This document shows positions 26,007 to 33,798 of a stretch of 34,812 nt of DNA, one piece after another. The DNA is from Planctomycetota bacterium. Its GTDB lineage: Bacteria; Planctomycetota; Planctomycetia; Pirellulales; Pirellulaceae. The stretch spans positions 1 to 34,812 of the forward strand of contig JAGWWZ010000036.1 in the NCBI GenBank assembly GCA_018970165.1, written 5' to 3'. The position numbers and the translations under genes are program-made. The first letter of the stretch is position 1; every line of letters starts with the position of its first letter. Below the pieces are notes generated by a model. The model was not told where the DNA came from. It was given only the letters and a program-made list of their open reading frames with translations, and ran no database searches.

Positions 26007-26383
26007 ATAACTCGTCTGGCAAAGTCGAACTCCCGCGACCGAGGCGCAAGACTTGGTTCAACTCGTTGCGGTTGCAGGATTGGCTCTCTTTCCGAATCAG
26101 CTACTACTACTTGGTCCATTTGATGCTTTTGATTGGATTCGGATGGATGGCTATGGGAGTGGTCGGTTTGACCATCGCGTTTTGGGTGGTACTGCTTTGG
26201 TATTCGGCCTGGCAGCGACCGTTCCGTCCCGAGTTCTTTTTTATTGCGGGTTTGGGTTTGCTCGCAGCCACGGGAATGTTGCCCGAGAATGCATGGGACA
26301 ACGTTTGGTGGTTTCTTGCGTTCTTGGTCGTAGCGGCCAGTCCTTTGATCGATTTCATCATTCCGATCTTCCGGATCAAGTAG
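26003..26383 (+). CDS. small membrane protein, unknown function
   Basis: 126 residues. After a basic N-terminus (PRPRRKTWFNSLRLQDW) come about four hydrophobic segments: YYYLVHLMLLIGFGWMAMGV, VGLTIAFWVVLLWYSAW, FFFIAGLGLLAATGML and VWWFLAFLVVAASPLIDFII. The high Trp/Phe content is notable. No family was recognised. The ATG overlaps the ogt stop (ATGA at 26003), and the next gene starts 7 bp after its stop, so it is tightly placed inside the operon. Confidence 0.7.
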   Translation: MNNSSGKVELPRPRRKTWFNSLRLQDWLSFRISYYYLVHLMLLIGFGWMAMGVVGLTIAFWVVLLWYSAWQRPFRPEFFFIAGLGLLAATGMLPENAWDNVWWFLAFLVVAASPLIDFIIPIFRIK

Positions 26384-26390
26384 CCTAACG

Positions 26391-27629
26391 ATGCAGAACG
26401 AAACATCTACGACCATGGCAACCTCCGCATCGTTACCTCCGGCAGCACCCCAACGCATGGAGAGTATCGACATCTATCGCGGAATGGTGATGTTCTTGAT
26501 GCTCGCCGAGGTGCTGCATCTGAATCAATTGAGTTCGCACAAGGAAGGACTTCCGAGTTGGGTGCAACGGTTATTCGACTGGATCACATTTCACACATCC
26601 CATGTGGAGTGGGCTGGTTGCTCGCTGCACGACATGATCCAACCCAGTTTTTCGTTCTTGGTTGGAACCTCTCTAGCCTTTTCCTATTTGAAGCGAAGTT
26701 CGTCCGGTCAATCTTGGCGTCGCATGTTGTTGCATGCGGTATGGCGAAGCTTTGTCCTGATCTCTCTCGGGATTTTTTTGCGCAGTCTCGGCCGCTCGCA
26801 AACGAACTTTACGTTCGACGATACGCTGACCCAGATCGGACTAGGCTATCTATTTCTTTTTCTGTGCGCGCCGCTATCGCCGCAATGGTTGTTTGTGGTT
26901 TGCAGTGCGATTCTGATCGGTTATTGGGGGGCATTCGTCGCTTACCCTTTGCCGGGTGAAGATTTTCCCTACGAACAGGTAGGCGTTCCGATGGCATGGC
27001 CGGAGCATTACACCGGTTTCGCTTCGCATTGGAATAAGAACAGCAACCTCGCATGGCAGTTCGATACCTGGTGGATGAACGTGTTTCCTCGCGAGAAGCC
27101 CTTTCTTTACTCTGCAGGTGGATACTGCACCTTGAGTTTCATTCCGACCCTGGGAACGATGCTTTTGGGATTGATCGCTGGCAAGTGGTTGCAATCCCCT
27201 GTTCGATCCTCAGTCAAGCTTGTATGCATGTTCGTTCTCGGAGCGATCCTGATGCTTGTGGCTTGGATTTTGGATCGTCAGGGACTCTGTCCGATCGTCA
27301 AAAGGATTTGGACCCCGAGTTGGACGCTGTGGAGTGGAGGTCTCTGTTTCTTTTGGCTTGGGGCCCTTCATGCGATTTGCGATGTGGGGCAGTGGTATCG
27401 ATGGGGCACCTTTTGGAAGGTAATCGGTGCCAACTCGATCGTTGCTTATGTGATGAGTTGGACGCTCGAGGAGCCTATCAAGATGGCGTTAGAGCGTCAC
27501 TTCGGTTGGTTGCTGGACATTGCCGCAAGCGATACCGCGCAGCCCCTTCTGCTCGGTACAGTCGTTCTCGTGATCTTTTGGATCATTCTCAAGTGGCTGG
27601 ACCGGCAGAAGATCTACGTGCGCATCTAG
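26391..27629 (+). CDS. NagX/HGSNAT-like membrane acyltransferase (DUF5009 type)
   Basis: 412 residues with about ten hydrophobic segments. The N-terminal RMESIDIYRGMVMFLMLAEV (about 22-41) matches the opening of the heparan-alpha-glucosaminide N-acetyltransferase/NagX family (R-x-x-S-x-D-x-x-R-G). It is followed by HDMIQPSFSFLVGTSLAFS, typical of the same family. HGSNAT enzymes move acetyl from acetyl-CoA across a membrane onto glucosamine; whether this protein does so is unproven. A large loop (about 190-235) between membrane segments is rich in aromatic residues and lies outside the core. It is the last gene of the run starting at 24553 and converges on the exported protein gene 64 bp away. 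ATG at 26415 is an alternative start. Confidence 0.8.
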   Translation: MQNETSTTMATSASLPPAAPQRMESIDIYRGMVMFLMLAEVLHLNQLSSHKEGLPSWVQRLFDWITFHTSHVEWAGCSLHDMIQPSFSFLVGTSLAFSYLKRSSSGQSWRRMLLHAVWRSFVLISLGIFLRSLGRSQTNFTFDDTLTQIGLGYLFLFLCAPLSPQWLFVVCSAILIGYWGAFVAYPLPGEDFPYEQVGVPMAWPEHYTGFASHWNKNSNLAWQFDTWWMNVFPREKPFLYSAGGYCTLSFIPTLGTMLLGLIAGKWLQSPVRSSVKLVCMFVLGAILMLVAWILDRQGLCPIVKRIWTPSWTLWSGGLCFFWLGALHAICDVGQWYRWGTFWKVIGANSIVAYVMSWTLEEPIKMALERHFGWLLDIAASDTAQPLLLGTVVLVIFWIILKWLDRQKIYVRI

Positions 27630-27693
27630 AGAACGTACGAAAGCGAGTGGAATTGCTGCCTAAGTCGTTCCGCCATTGACTCAAGTCGTCAAA

Positions 27694-28281
27694 TTACTGG
27701 GATGGTCCCGATCCCTGGGATTCTTGAACCCCTGATTCTTGAACTGCTGCGGGTTGGTTGCTCCCTGTAAAGGCTGGCAACCTAGGTTTCGGGGTCGACT
27801 GCTGAATCGCTCGATGCACGAGAGTTTGGTAAGCTCCGGGTGACGTCGTGGGAGCGATGTGCGTGATCTGAATCGGAGGCTTTTCCCCCTCAGGAATCAA
27901 GTCGGCCAAGACGGTTTGAACGCTCTTGACTCGCGTTGCTGTCTCGGCCTGAGTCATTCCGATTTGAACGTAGATCGTTCGCTGACTGGTTGGGGACGAT
28001 GCTACGAGGGTCGTCACTTTCAGCCGACCTGCCTCCGTCAACTCGTTGTTGACGAACAGGATGGAACCGACGGTATTATTGTCGCGCCATCCGTTTCGCT
28101 TCATGACTTCAAAGGGTGCCACGACCGAGTACGCGTCCTGGCCTCGAAACGGCTGCGGCCACGAGTTGTTTCTGGCTATTTCTACATGCGTCTTATGGAA
28201 CATAGGGCCATCGGCCTGGACAGAGCCCAGATTGCCCACGAGAAACATCGCAAACGCAACTAGCTGGATCGAACGACGCAT
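27694..28281 (-). CDS. exported protein, unknown function
   Basis: 195 residues from the ATG at 28281 (AAGGGA 8 bases upstream); the frame runs on to 28317. A clear signal peptide (RRSIQLVAFAMFLVGNLGSVQA) leads to a mature start DGPMFHKTHVEIARNN. The middle is mixed alpha/beta, with FVNNELTEAGRLKVTTLVAS and TIYVQIGMTQAETATRVKSV, recalling a small sensor or OmpA-like fold, though I do not identify a domain. The C-terminal ~45 residues are Pro/Gln/Ser-rich and include the short repeat VQESGVQES. Similar exported proteins of this style are known to me from planctomycetes, without function. It is divergent from the barrel gene at 28567. Confidence 0.7.
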   Translation of the reverse strand: MRRSIQLVAFAMFLVGNLGSVQADGPMFHKTHVEIARNNSWPQPFRGQDAYSVVAPFEVMKRNGWRDNNTVGSILFVNNELTEAGRLKVTTLVASSPTSQRTIYVQIGMTQAETATRVKSVQTVLADLIPEGEKPPIQITHIAPTTSPGAYQTLVHRAIQQSTPKPRLPAFTGSNQPAAVQESGVQESQGSGPSQ

Positions 28282-28421
28282 CGTGACATTCCCTTGTTTA
28301 AACGGTTTCGATCCCACCCTGGACCGACGTTCGTTTACTGTTTATCGTCCCCAGACGGGCAAGCGTGTGACTCCGCGTTATCTAGGCCTTAAACTCCGCT
28401 GACCTCGGATATCTTCCCCAT

Positions 28422-28437
28422 CGATTGCCTGCAATCG
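28422..28437 (+). repeat. short inverted repeat in divergent intergenic region
   Basis: CGATTGC and GCAATCG form a 7-bp perfect dyad around two bases, in the 285-bp gap between the exported protein gene (minus) and the BBP7-like gene (plus). It could be a regulator site or a small hairpin. The rest of the gap shows no convincing promoter pair. Confidence 0.25.
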
Positions 28438-28566
28438 GCGAGATAGCCGTTAAATTCCCCCGGGTTTGCTTAATCTCCGTACGCGGATTACCCGATTTAA
28501 AAGGAAGACTTTGTCGCGAGCTCCGGACATTATTTCAGCGCTCGTGCTTTTTTGGGGGGAGCACTC

Positions 28567-30024
28567 ATGAATCAAATGCAAGTTCTTTTTCTCAGACGTC
28601 GCGGTTGGTGTGTGGCGGCTTGCGCCGCACTCGCATGGGGAGGGGCCTTGGGAAGCGATGCCGCTTTCGGCCAACTCCGAACGGGCCGCAACGGTTCGCG
28701 GGAATTCTATAACGATCCACGATCCAACTCACCCGCTCGCCGAATTGGAACCGGTATTCAAGATGATGAAGGGGTCGTCCAAGCGGGTTGCCGATCCTGC
28801 GTTCAGGGTCATGAACGCGAGGTTGTTGCGGATCATGTAGGACACTCGGACGAGTCTGCAATAGTAGTCGACGGCGATATCGACAGCGATATCGATGGCA
28901 CGACGGGATCCTGTGGTGCATGCGGCAGCGCCGACGGTGCCTGTGGTTGCGATGGGATTCCTCACATCAACATTCGGTTGGCACTCCCGTTTATCAACGC
29001 GTTTGACAATCTATCGGTTCGGATGGAAGCGGCCACGTTCTGGCGAGATGATGCTGCGATTCCAGCCCTTGTTCGGACAGGTACTACCGCTACTGCAAGG
29101 GACCTATTCGGTGGCACGACAGGTTTGGATGATACCACCCAAGGGTATCGCGGTGAGGTCGCTTGGCGTTTTGGAAAAGACGTTTGTACCAGCTTGCAAG
29201 TGCGTTTCTTCGATGCGGGTGCACAGTCCCTGACGTTCGACAGTGTCGGTACGAACGCTACCATCCCCGCGATCGTTCGACCGTATCTCAATATTCCAGG
29301 TTCAACGCAACAGTCGATTTCCGTTCGCGAACCGGGAGTATCCAGCGGCGATGTTTTGGGGCATGCAACCAGCGACTTGTTCGGCGGTGATATCCTACTA
29401 AGACAGATCGCCTATCGCACTCGGCATAGCAAACTCGATCTGCTCCTGGGTTACCAAACCGCCTCGTTGTCGGACAGCATCTCGGTCAATTCAATCACCA
29501 ACACGCCCCCGTCTCCCAATCAAACCCAAATCTTAGAACTTCGAGATCGCTTCGACACCAACAGTCGATTTCATGGTGGGGTCATCGGTTTCTCGGGTAT
29601 CGCTTACGCACCTCGATGGAGCGTCTCGAGCATGGTCAAATTGGGAATGGGTAACATGGAACGCTACGTCGGAATCGAAGGTTTTCAACGTATCACTGCC
29701 GGAGTTCCCGCCGTGTCAACGTCCACGGCACAAGGGCTTCATGCTCGTGCAACCAACATGGGAACCTACCATTTCGACACGTTCGTGGTTTCCCCCGAAG
29801 TCAACCTGACTCTGGGATATCGATTGACCCGCCGCCTCGAAGCAACCTTTGGATACGACTATCTTCTCCTACCCAAGGTCGCTCGAGCCGCAGAACAATT
29901 CGATCCCGAATTGGGAGCGAATCTGAGCAATCCGCTGACAGGCGACCCTCGTCCACGGTTCACCTTTCGCGAGAGCGACTTGGGGATTCACAGTCTCAAT
30001 TATGGTCTGCAGTATCGATACTAA
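28567..30024 (+). CDS. BBP7-like outer-membrane beta-barrel protein
   Basis: 485 residues from the ATG at 28567, with a strong ribosome binding site (GGGGGGAG, 5 bases upstream). The signal peptide (WCVAACAALAWGGALGSDAAFG) is followed by an acidic, Cys-containing region (CGACGS and CGCDG near residues 118-133). From about residue 140 alternating strands form a barrel, ending with RLEATFGYDYLLLPKVARA, HSLNYGLQYRY and a terminal aromatic. This layout matches the planctomycete BBP7 family of outer-membrane proteins. Function is unknown; porin-like roles are usually assumed. It probably depends on the BamA-type machinery encoded elsewhere in this window. Confidence 0.82.
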   Translation: MNQMQVLFLRRRGWCVAACAALAWGGALGSDAAFGQLRTGRNGSREFYNDPRSNSPARRIGTGIQDDEGVVQAGCRSCVQGHEREVVADHVGHSDESAIVVDGDIDSDIDGTTGSCGACGSADGACGCDGIPHINIRLALPFINAFDNLSVRMEAATFWRDDAAIPALVRTGTTATARDLFGGTTGLDDTTQGYRGEVAWRFGKDVCTSLQVRFFDAGAQSLTFDSVGTNATIPAIVRPYLNIPGSTQQSISVREPGVSSGDVLGHATSDLFGGDILLRQIAYRTRHSKLDLLLGYQTASLSDSISVNSITNTPPSPNQTQILELRDRFDTNSRFHGGVIGFSGIAYAPRWSVSSMVKLGMGNMERYVGIEGFQRITAGVPAVSTSTAQGLHARATNMGTYHFDTFVVSPEVNLTLGYRLTRRLEATFGYDYLLLPKVARAAEQFDPELGANLSNPLTGDPRPRFTFRESDLGIHSLNYGLQYRY

Positions 30025-30163
30025 CCCATAGGAATCGGGGTTTTGCACCGCGAGTCCCCCATTTCAGGACGGAGCAGCGAGGGTTGGCTAGCTTTCGCAG
30101 CCTGCAGAAAAGTAATTTCCTACCACCTTGGGAAAGATGGGTGTGGTTCGGGTTGGATTCGCT

Positions 30164-30169
30164 TATAAT
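30164..30169 (+). promoter_or_regulatory. candidate -10 element upstream of small basic protein gene
   Basis: A perfect TATAAT lies about 130 bases upstream of the small basic protein start. At a 17-base spacing the -35 position (30141-30146) reads GTGTGG, a poor match, so this is only a possible promoter. The leader that follows is pyrimidine-rich just before the gene and ends with GGAG 8 bases before the ATG. Confidence 0.3.
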
Positions 30170-30301
30170 TAAGGTTCTGTGAAACGGACTGTTGCGAATC
30201 GTAGTAAACGGCTTTCGGGCCCTTTGGCTCATTCCCTCGGTGGTTTCTCAGATACTTTTTCATTTTTGCTTTCTTCTTTTCCCTTAGTTGGAGCCTAAAC
30301 A

Positions 30302-30574
30302 ATGGCAGGCGTCGCGAAAGCATCTCGTACGAAGAAGGCCGCCAAGGAAGTCGACCCAGCAGCCCCTCCCGCAACCGAAGCGAAACCAAAGCGGACCCGC
30401 AAAGCAGCGGCCGAGCCCCGAATCAAGCTGTATTGGGGCGTCTTCAACCAACACCTCAAGCGGGTAGCGGTCTTTGAATATCAGGACGTTAAAAAAGCTG
30501 AAAAGCACGCGAAAGAGCTCAGCAAGGACGGCAACGACCACTTCCTACAAAAGATCAAGGAAGTCGTCGGTTAA
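30302..30574 (+). CDS. small basic protein, conserved-looking, unknown function
   Basis: 90 residues. The first ~38 are Lys/Ala/Pro-rich (SRTKKAAKEVDPAA, KPKRTRKAAAEP), resembling histone-H1-like or disordered nucleic-acid-binding tails. The remainder (RIKLYWGVFNQHLKRVAVFE and AEKHAKELSKDGNDHFLQKI) looks like a small folded alpha/beta unit of two strands and a helix. I recall similar short proteins in planctomycetes without an assigned role. The gene stands alone, with its own leader (GGAG 8 bases before the ATG) and an intrinsic terminator about 40 bases after the stop. RNA or DNA binding is a guess based on charge. Confidence 0.75.
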   Translation: MAGVAKASRTKKAAKEVDPAAPPATEAKPKRTRKAAAEPRIKLYWGVFNQHLKRVAVFEYQDVKKAEKHAKELSKDGNDHFLQKIKEVVG

Positions 30575-30614
30575 ATCCTCCGACGTTCGATTCGTCACGA
30601 GCAGGAAACATTCG

Positions 30615-30646
30615 AGCCGCAGGATCCTACCCTGCGGCTTTTTCTT
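30615..30646 (+). terminator. intrinsic terminator of the small basic protein gene
   Basis: A 9-bp perfect stem (AGCCGCAGG / CCTGCGGCT) with a 7-base loop is followed by TTTTTCTTT. It is 40 bases after the stop at 30574. The stop codon of the convergent methyltransferase lies in the loop, so one arm of the stem also codes for the end of that protein (KAAG). On the minus strand no T-run follows, so it acts mainly for the plus strand. Confidence 0.9.
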
Positions 30647-31739
30647 TGACTCCCGACGCGATGTGGTACCTCTTCGAAGGAAAGACTTCGCACTCGGAAA
30701 ACCATCGGGGCAAGTTTTCTTCGTACCAAGCAGGCTGCTTGGTAACCAAAACCAACCTTCCTCCCGCCCTCAGGGATCGATGTGCAGCTTGCAAGAACTT
30801 CTCAGCGATGAGGAAATTTGCGAAGTAGGGCGGGTTGGCAAGAGCCATATCAAAGCCGCCGGGATCCCGATAATCCCCTTGAGTATTGAGCTCCCAGGTC
30901 ACATTCTCCAAGTTGTTGAGAGCTACCCCTTTTTGAAGACACCATAACGCACGGGCGTTGGAATCTACTGCATGTATACGAGCGGAGGGGTCCCTTTTTG
31001 CCAGTCCCAGGCTCACCGAACCACTTCCACAACCGATATCGATCAATCTGGCCTCAGGATAAACATCGACCGCATCGAGCAGTTGCCGGGCTCCGTTGTC
31101 GAGTTCCCGGTGGGAGAAAACGCCTGGACGCGTGACGAGTTGGATCAGTTCATCGCAATCGCGAAACGCGAGCTGACATGAAAAATCCTTGAGCTTCTTG
31201 AGTGGATGGGTCTTGTCCACGATGTACACCACGGCATCATCGAACGGCCGAACCCGGATCTTCTTTTCATAGGTTTTGAGGAGCTCATGTACCCAGCGAT
31301 CCTTGGGGTTGTCGACCGAGACCAGCATGCTTCCGTGGACGGCAAGGCCATGGTAGTGCTGTTGAACAAGATCCCGGGCCAATTCCTGTTCTCCACTGGC
31401 AGACAAGGGAACCATCGTGCAGTCCAACTCGTCGCGATCGAGATCGGCTGCGCATCGAATGCTCAGATTCCCAGGCACCTTCCCAGATTCATCGCGGGAG
31501 TGTTCGATCGCCAGGCCACAAGGGTGCAGATCGAGATACCACAGGTCGACGGACGCGTCAGGAAAGTGGCTTGCGATCGAAGCGGCGGCCTGTCCGCGGC
31601 CGGTTGAAACGCCAGCCACTTGGATAGAGCCAGCACCCTTGGTCGAAGCTATCAAATCCAGGGCGACTTCGAGCAGTCGCGACTCCTCCACCCTGGGAGG
31701 CAAGCTATGCGTCCCTGCTGCAGGAACGGGCTCGGTCAT
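30627..31739 (-). CDS. class I SAM methyltransferase, RsmC/RlmG-like
   Basis: 370 residues with two tandem Rossmann-like halves. The C-terminal half is the active one: SAM-binding RLIDIGCGSGSVSLGLA (231-247), acidic IHAVDSN and the N6/N2-amino methylation motif ANPPYF (301-306). The N-terminal half (about 20-200) keeps the shape (IQVAGVSTGRGQAAASIA) but has no NPPY. This is the plan of RsmC and RlmG, which methylate the N2 of a guanine in 16S or 23S rRNA. Which base is modified here cannot be told, and a tRNA or other target is possible. The start overlaps the S9 peptidase stop in ATGA, and the end lies in the loop of an opposing terminator. Confidence 0.83.
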   Translation of the reverse strand: MTEPVPAAGTHSLPPRVEESRLLEVALDLIASTKGAGSIQVAGVSTGRGQAAASIASHFPDASVDLWYLDLHPCGLAIEHSRDESGKVPGNLSIRCAADLDRDELDCTMVPLSASGEQELARDLVQQHYHGLAVHGSMLVSVDNPKDRWVHELLKTYEKKIRVRPFDDAVVYIVDKTHPLKKLKDFSCQLAFRDCDELIQLVTRPGVFSHRELDNGARQLLDAVDVYPEARLIDIGCGSGSVSLGLAKRDPSARIHAVDSNARALWCLQKGVALNNLENVTWELNTQGDYRDPGGFDMALANPPYFANFLIAEKFLQAAHRSLRAGGRLVLVTKQPAWYEENLPRWFSECEVFPSKRYHIASGVKEKAAG

Positions 31740-33712
31740 GGAGTCCCCAACAGGTATTTTTTCACGAACAGTGTGGTGGCGTAGAACTGGAAGTCGGCGT
31801 TATTCTTCTTTCGGAAGCCATGTCCTTCGTCGCTGGCCATCAAATACCAAACCCCGCCTCCATTGCTTTTAACTCGCTCGACGATTTGGTCGGCTTCGCT
31901 GAGCGGAACACGGGGATCGTTTCCTCCTTGGACGACAAACAGGGGTTTGGTGATTCGCTTGGCATTGTTCAGTGGAGCGATTCGCTCGAAGAACTCGGCA
32001 ACCTCGGCAACTCGTTCGTCTCCGTATTCGACACGTCGAAGATCGCGGCGATAGGACTCGGTGTTCTTAAGAAAGGTGCCGAAATGCGAGATACCGACGA
32101 TGTCGAGTGCACAGGCGATGCGATCGTTGTATTCGACAGCACAAGCCAGAGTCATGTAGCCACCGTAGCTGCCGCCGGTCACCATGATGCGTTTGGGATC
32201 GAAACGCTTGTCTTCTCCGATCCAATCGAGCAAGGCACCGATGTCTCGTACCGAATCGAGTCGTTGCAAACCGTTATCCAGTTTCGTGAACGACTTGCCG
32301 TAGCCCGTGCTGCCGCGAACATTCGGGAAGATGATCGCGCAACCGAGTTCATTGATGAAGTAGTTGTTTCGGGCGAGGAAATTGGGGCGCGATTGTCCTT
32401 CGGGGCCGCCGTGGATGTTGATGATGACCGGCCGCGGACCTGCAAACTTTGACGAAGGTTGATATAAAAACCCGCTGATGACTCGGCCATCGAACGATTT
32501 CCATTCAATCAACTGTGGCAACGACAAGGAGTCAGGCGAAATGCCTCCCAACTCGCTTTCGGTCCACCGTTCGACGGAGAGAGTTTTGGCATCGACACTG
32601 TAGACATCCGACGCGCTGCGTGCCGAAGCAACCGTAACAGCAAACTCATCGCGAGCGGGATGCCACGGACCGATCGAAGCGATACCGATTGGGAGCCCTT
32701 CGACCTTGCGTTTGCTCTTGCTCTCAACATCGTAGATGTAGACCTCCGAAATACCGTTGCGATTGATCGAAAAAGCGATCCTGGATCGATCTTCGGAGAG
32801 TTGGCTGGCTTCGACATCCCAATCGAATTCCTTGGTGATCGATTCGGTGGCTCGGGTATCCAAATCGATGCGAACCAGTTGGCTAAACTCCCCTTCTCGG
32901 TCGGATCCCACCCAGATCCCCTTGCCATCGCGAGTGAAGCGCGGGGCATCGTAGGAGACTTGTTCCTTGGGATCGGTGATCGGACGAAGCTTGCCGGTAG
33001 CGACGTCGCCGATGTAGATATTGGATTGATTCACGGACAAGGTTTCCTGAATCAGCACCTGCTGATTGTCCGGCGACCAATCGGTCACGGACCATCCGCC
33101 CCCGGTCAATTCAAACACCAAGCGATTGGAAGCGGGATCTTTTGGATCCATCAACCACAAGTCGCGATCGGCCCCGTTCCGACGTGTCGACGTGTAGATG
33201 ATTTTGGTCTTGGTGCGATCCCAAACCCATCCTCCATTTTGCGAACGTCCGCCATCGGTAAGAAGCGTGGCAGTACCGCTGGGCAGGTCGAATCGAAAGA
33301 GTTGCGCGAATTCGTTGCCACCGGAATCGCGAGTGAACAAGAAAGAGCTTGGGTCGTTTGGCAGATACTCCGCGGAGCCCACCGGTTCTTGATAGAACGT
33401 CACCTGATATCTCGCCCCGCCGGGCATGGCAACGCGATGTATCTGATTGGAGTTCCCGAATCGGGTCGATACCAGCATGCTGCGATCGGTGGGATGCCAA
33501 TCGAGTGCGCTGGCACCGCGTGCTTCGGTATACAGGCGAACACTATCGACGAGATCGAGAGAGATATCTGGGATCCCTTCGACTTTGAGATTCTCGGTAG
33601 GTCGAAGGGCCCCACGCTTACTCGCACCGGAGTCTTGCCCGAGGCTGGTACTGCAAAACGCCAGGGTCCCGATGCAAGACAACAGGAATCCAACAGGAAG
33701 CAGGCAGCGCAT
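31736..33712 (-). CDS. S9 family peptidase (prolyl oligopeptidase/DPP type), exported
   Basis: 658 residues from the ATG at 33712; the frame reaches a TTG at 33736. A signal peptide (CLLPVGFLLSCIGTLAFC) precedes a seven-bladed beta-propeller-like region (about 40-380, with repeats such as GGWSVTDWSPDNQQVLI and APRFTRDGKGIWVGSD). The C-terminal alpha/beta hydrolase domain carries the triad: Ser about 515 in GGSYGGYM, Asp about 599 in GGNDPRV and His about 631 in DEGHGF. The family cleaves short peptides, often after Pro or small residues. It is probably periplasmic. The ribosome binding site is weak (GGAG 11 bases upstream). Translation of the rRNA-type methyltransferase downstream is coupled to it. 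Confidence 0.92.
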   Translation of the reverse strand: MRCLLPVGFLLSCIGTLAFCSTSLGQDSGASKRGALRPTENLKVEGIPDISLDLVDSVRLYTEARGASALDWHPTDRSMLVSTRFGNSNQIHRVAMPGGARYQVTFYQEPVGSAEYLPNDPSSFLFTRDSGGNEFAQLFRFDLPSGTATLLTDGGRSQNGGWVWDRTKTKIIYTSTRRNGADRDLWLMDPKDPASNRLVFELTGGGWSVTDWSPDNQQVLIQETLSVNQSNIYIGDVATGKLRPITDPKEQVSYDAPRFTRDGKGIWVGSDREGEFSQLVRIDLDTRATESITKEFDWDVEASQLSEDRSRIAFSINRNGISEVYIYDVESKSKRKVEGLPIGIASIGPWHPARDEFAVTVASARSASDVYSVDAKTLSVERWTESELGGISPDSLSLPQLIEWKSFDGRVISGFLYQPSSKFAGPRPVIINIHGGPEGQSRPNFLARNNYFINELGCAIIFPNVRGSTGYGKSFTKLDNGLQRLDSVRDIGALLDWIGEDKRFDPKRIMVTGGSYGGYMTLACAVEYNDRIACALDIVGISHFGTFLKNTESYRRDLRRVEYGDERVAEVAEFFERIAPLNNAKRITKPLFVVQGGNDPRVPLSEADQIVERVKSNGGGVWYLMASDEGHGFRKKNNADFQFYATTLFVKKYLLGTP

Positions 33713-33751
33713 GATGGCTACAACTCCATAGTGCAAAGACTTTTCTGAGGT

Positions 33752-33771
33752 GTGTAAACAGGTTGTTACAC
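33752..33771 (-). promoter_or_regulatory. candidate operator dyad upstream of the S9 peptidase gene
   Basis: GTGTAA-N8-TTACAC is a perfect 6+6 dyad in the 86-bp gap between the 3' end of pnp and the S9 peptidase start, about 40 bases before the latter. On the minus strand one arm supplies TTTACA, a fair -35 match, but the -10 at normal spacing is poor. Its size and symmetry resemble a dimeric repressor site. No binding protein is proposed. Confidence 0.35.
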
Positions 33772-33798
33772 TGTGCGTTTGATTAGCGGCGTGTTCGA

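Noticed and set aside
32660-33748. 362-codon plus-strand frame opposite the S9 peptidase
   Set aside because: It mirrors the beta-propeller coding sequence and has no recognisable motif.
33752-33771. Intrinsic terminator for pnp
   Set aside because: The stem is only 6 bp, A/T-containing, with an 8-base loop and no following T-run, so it is better read as a dyad operator.
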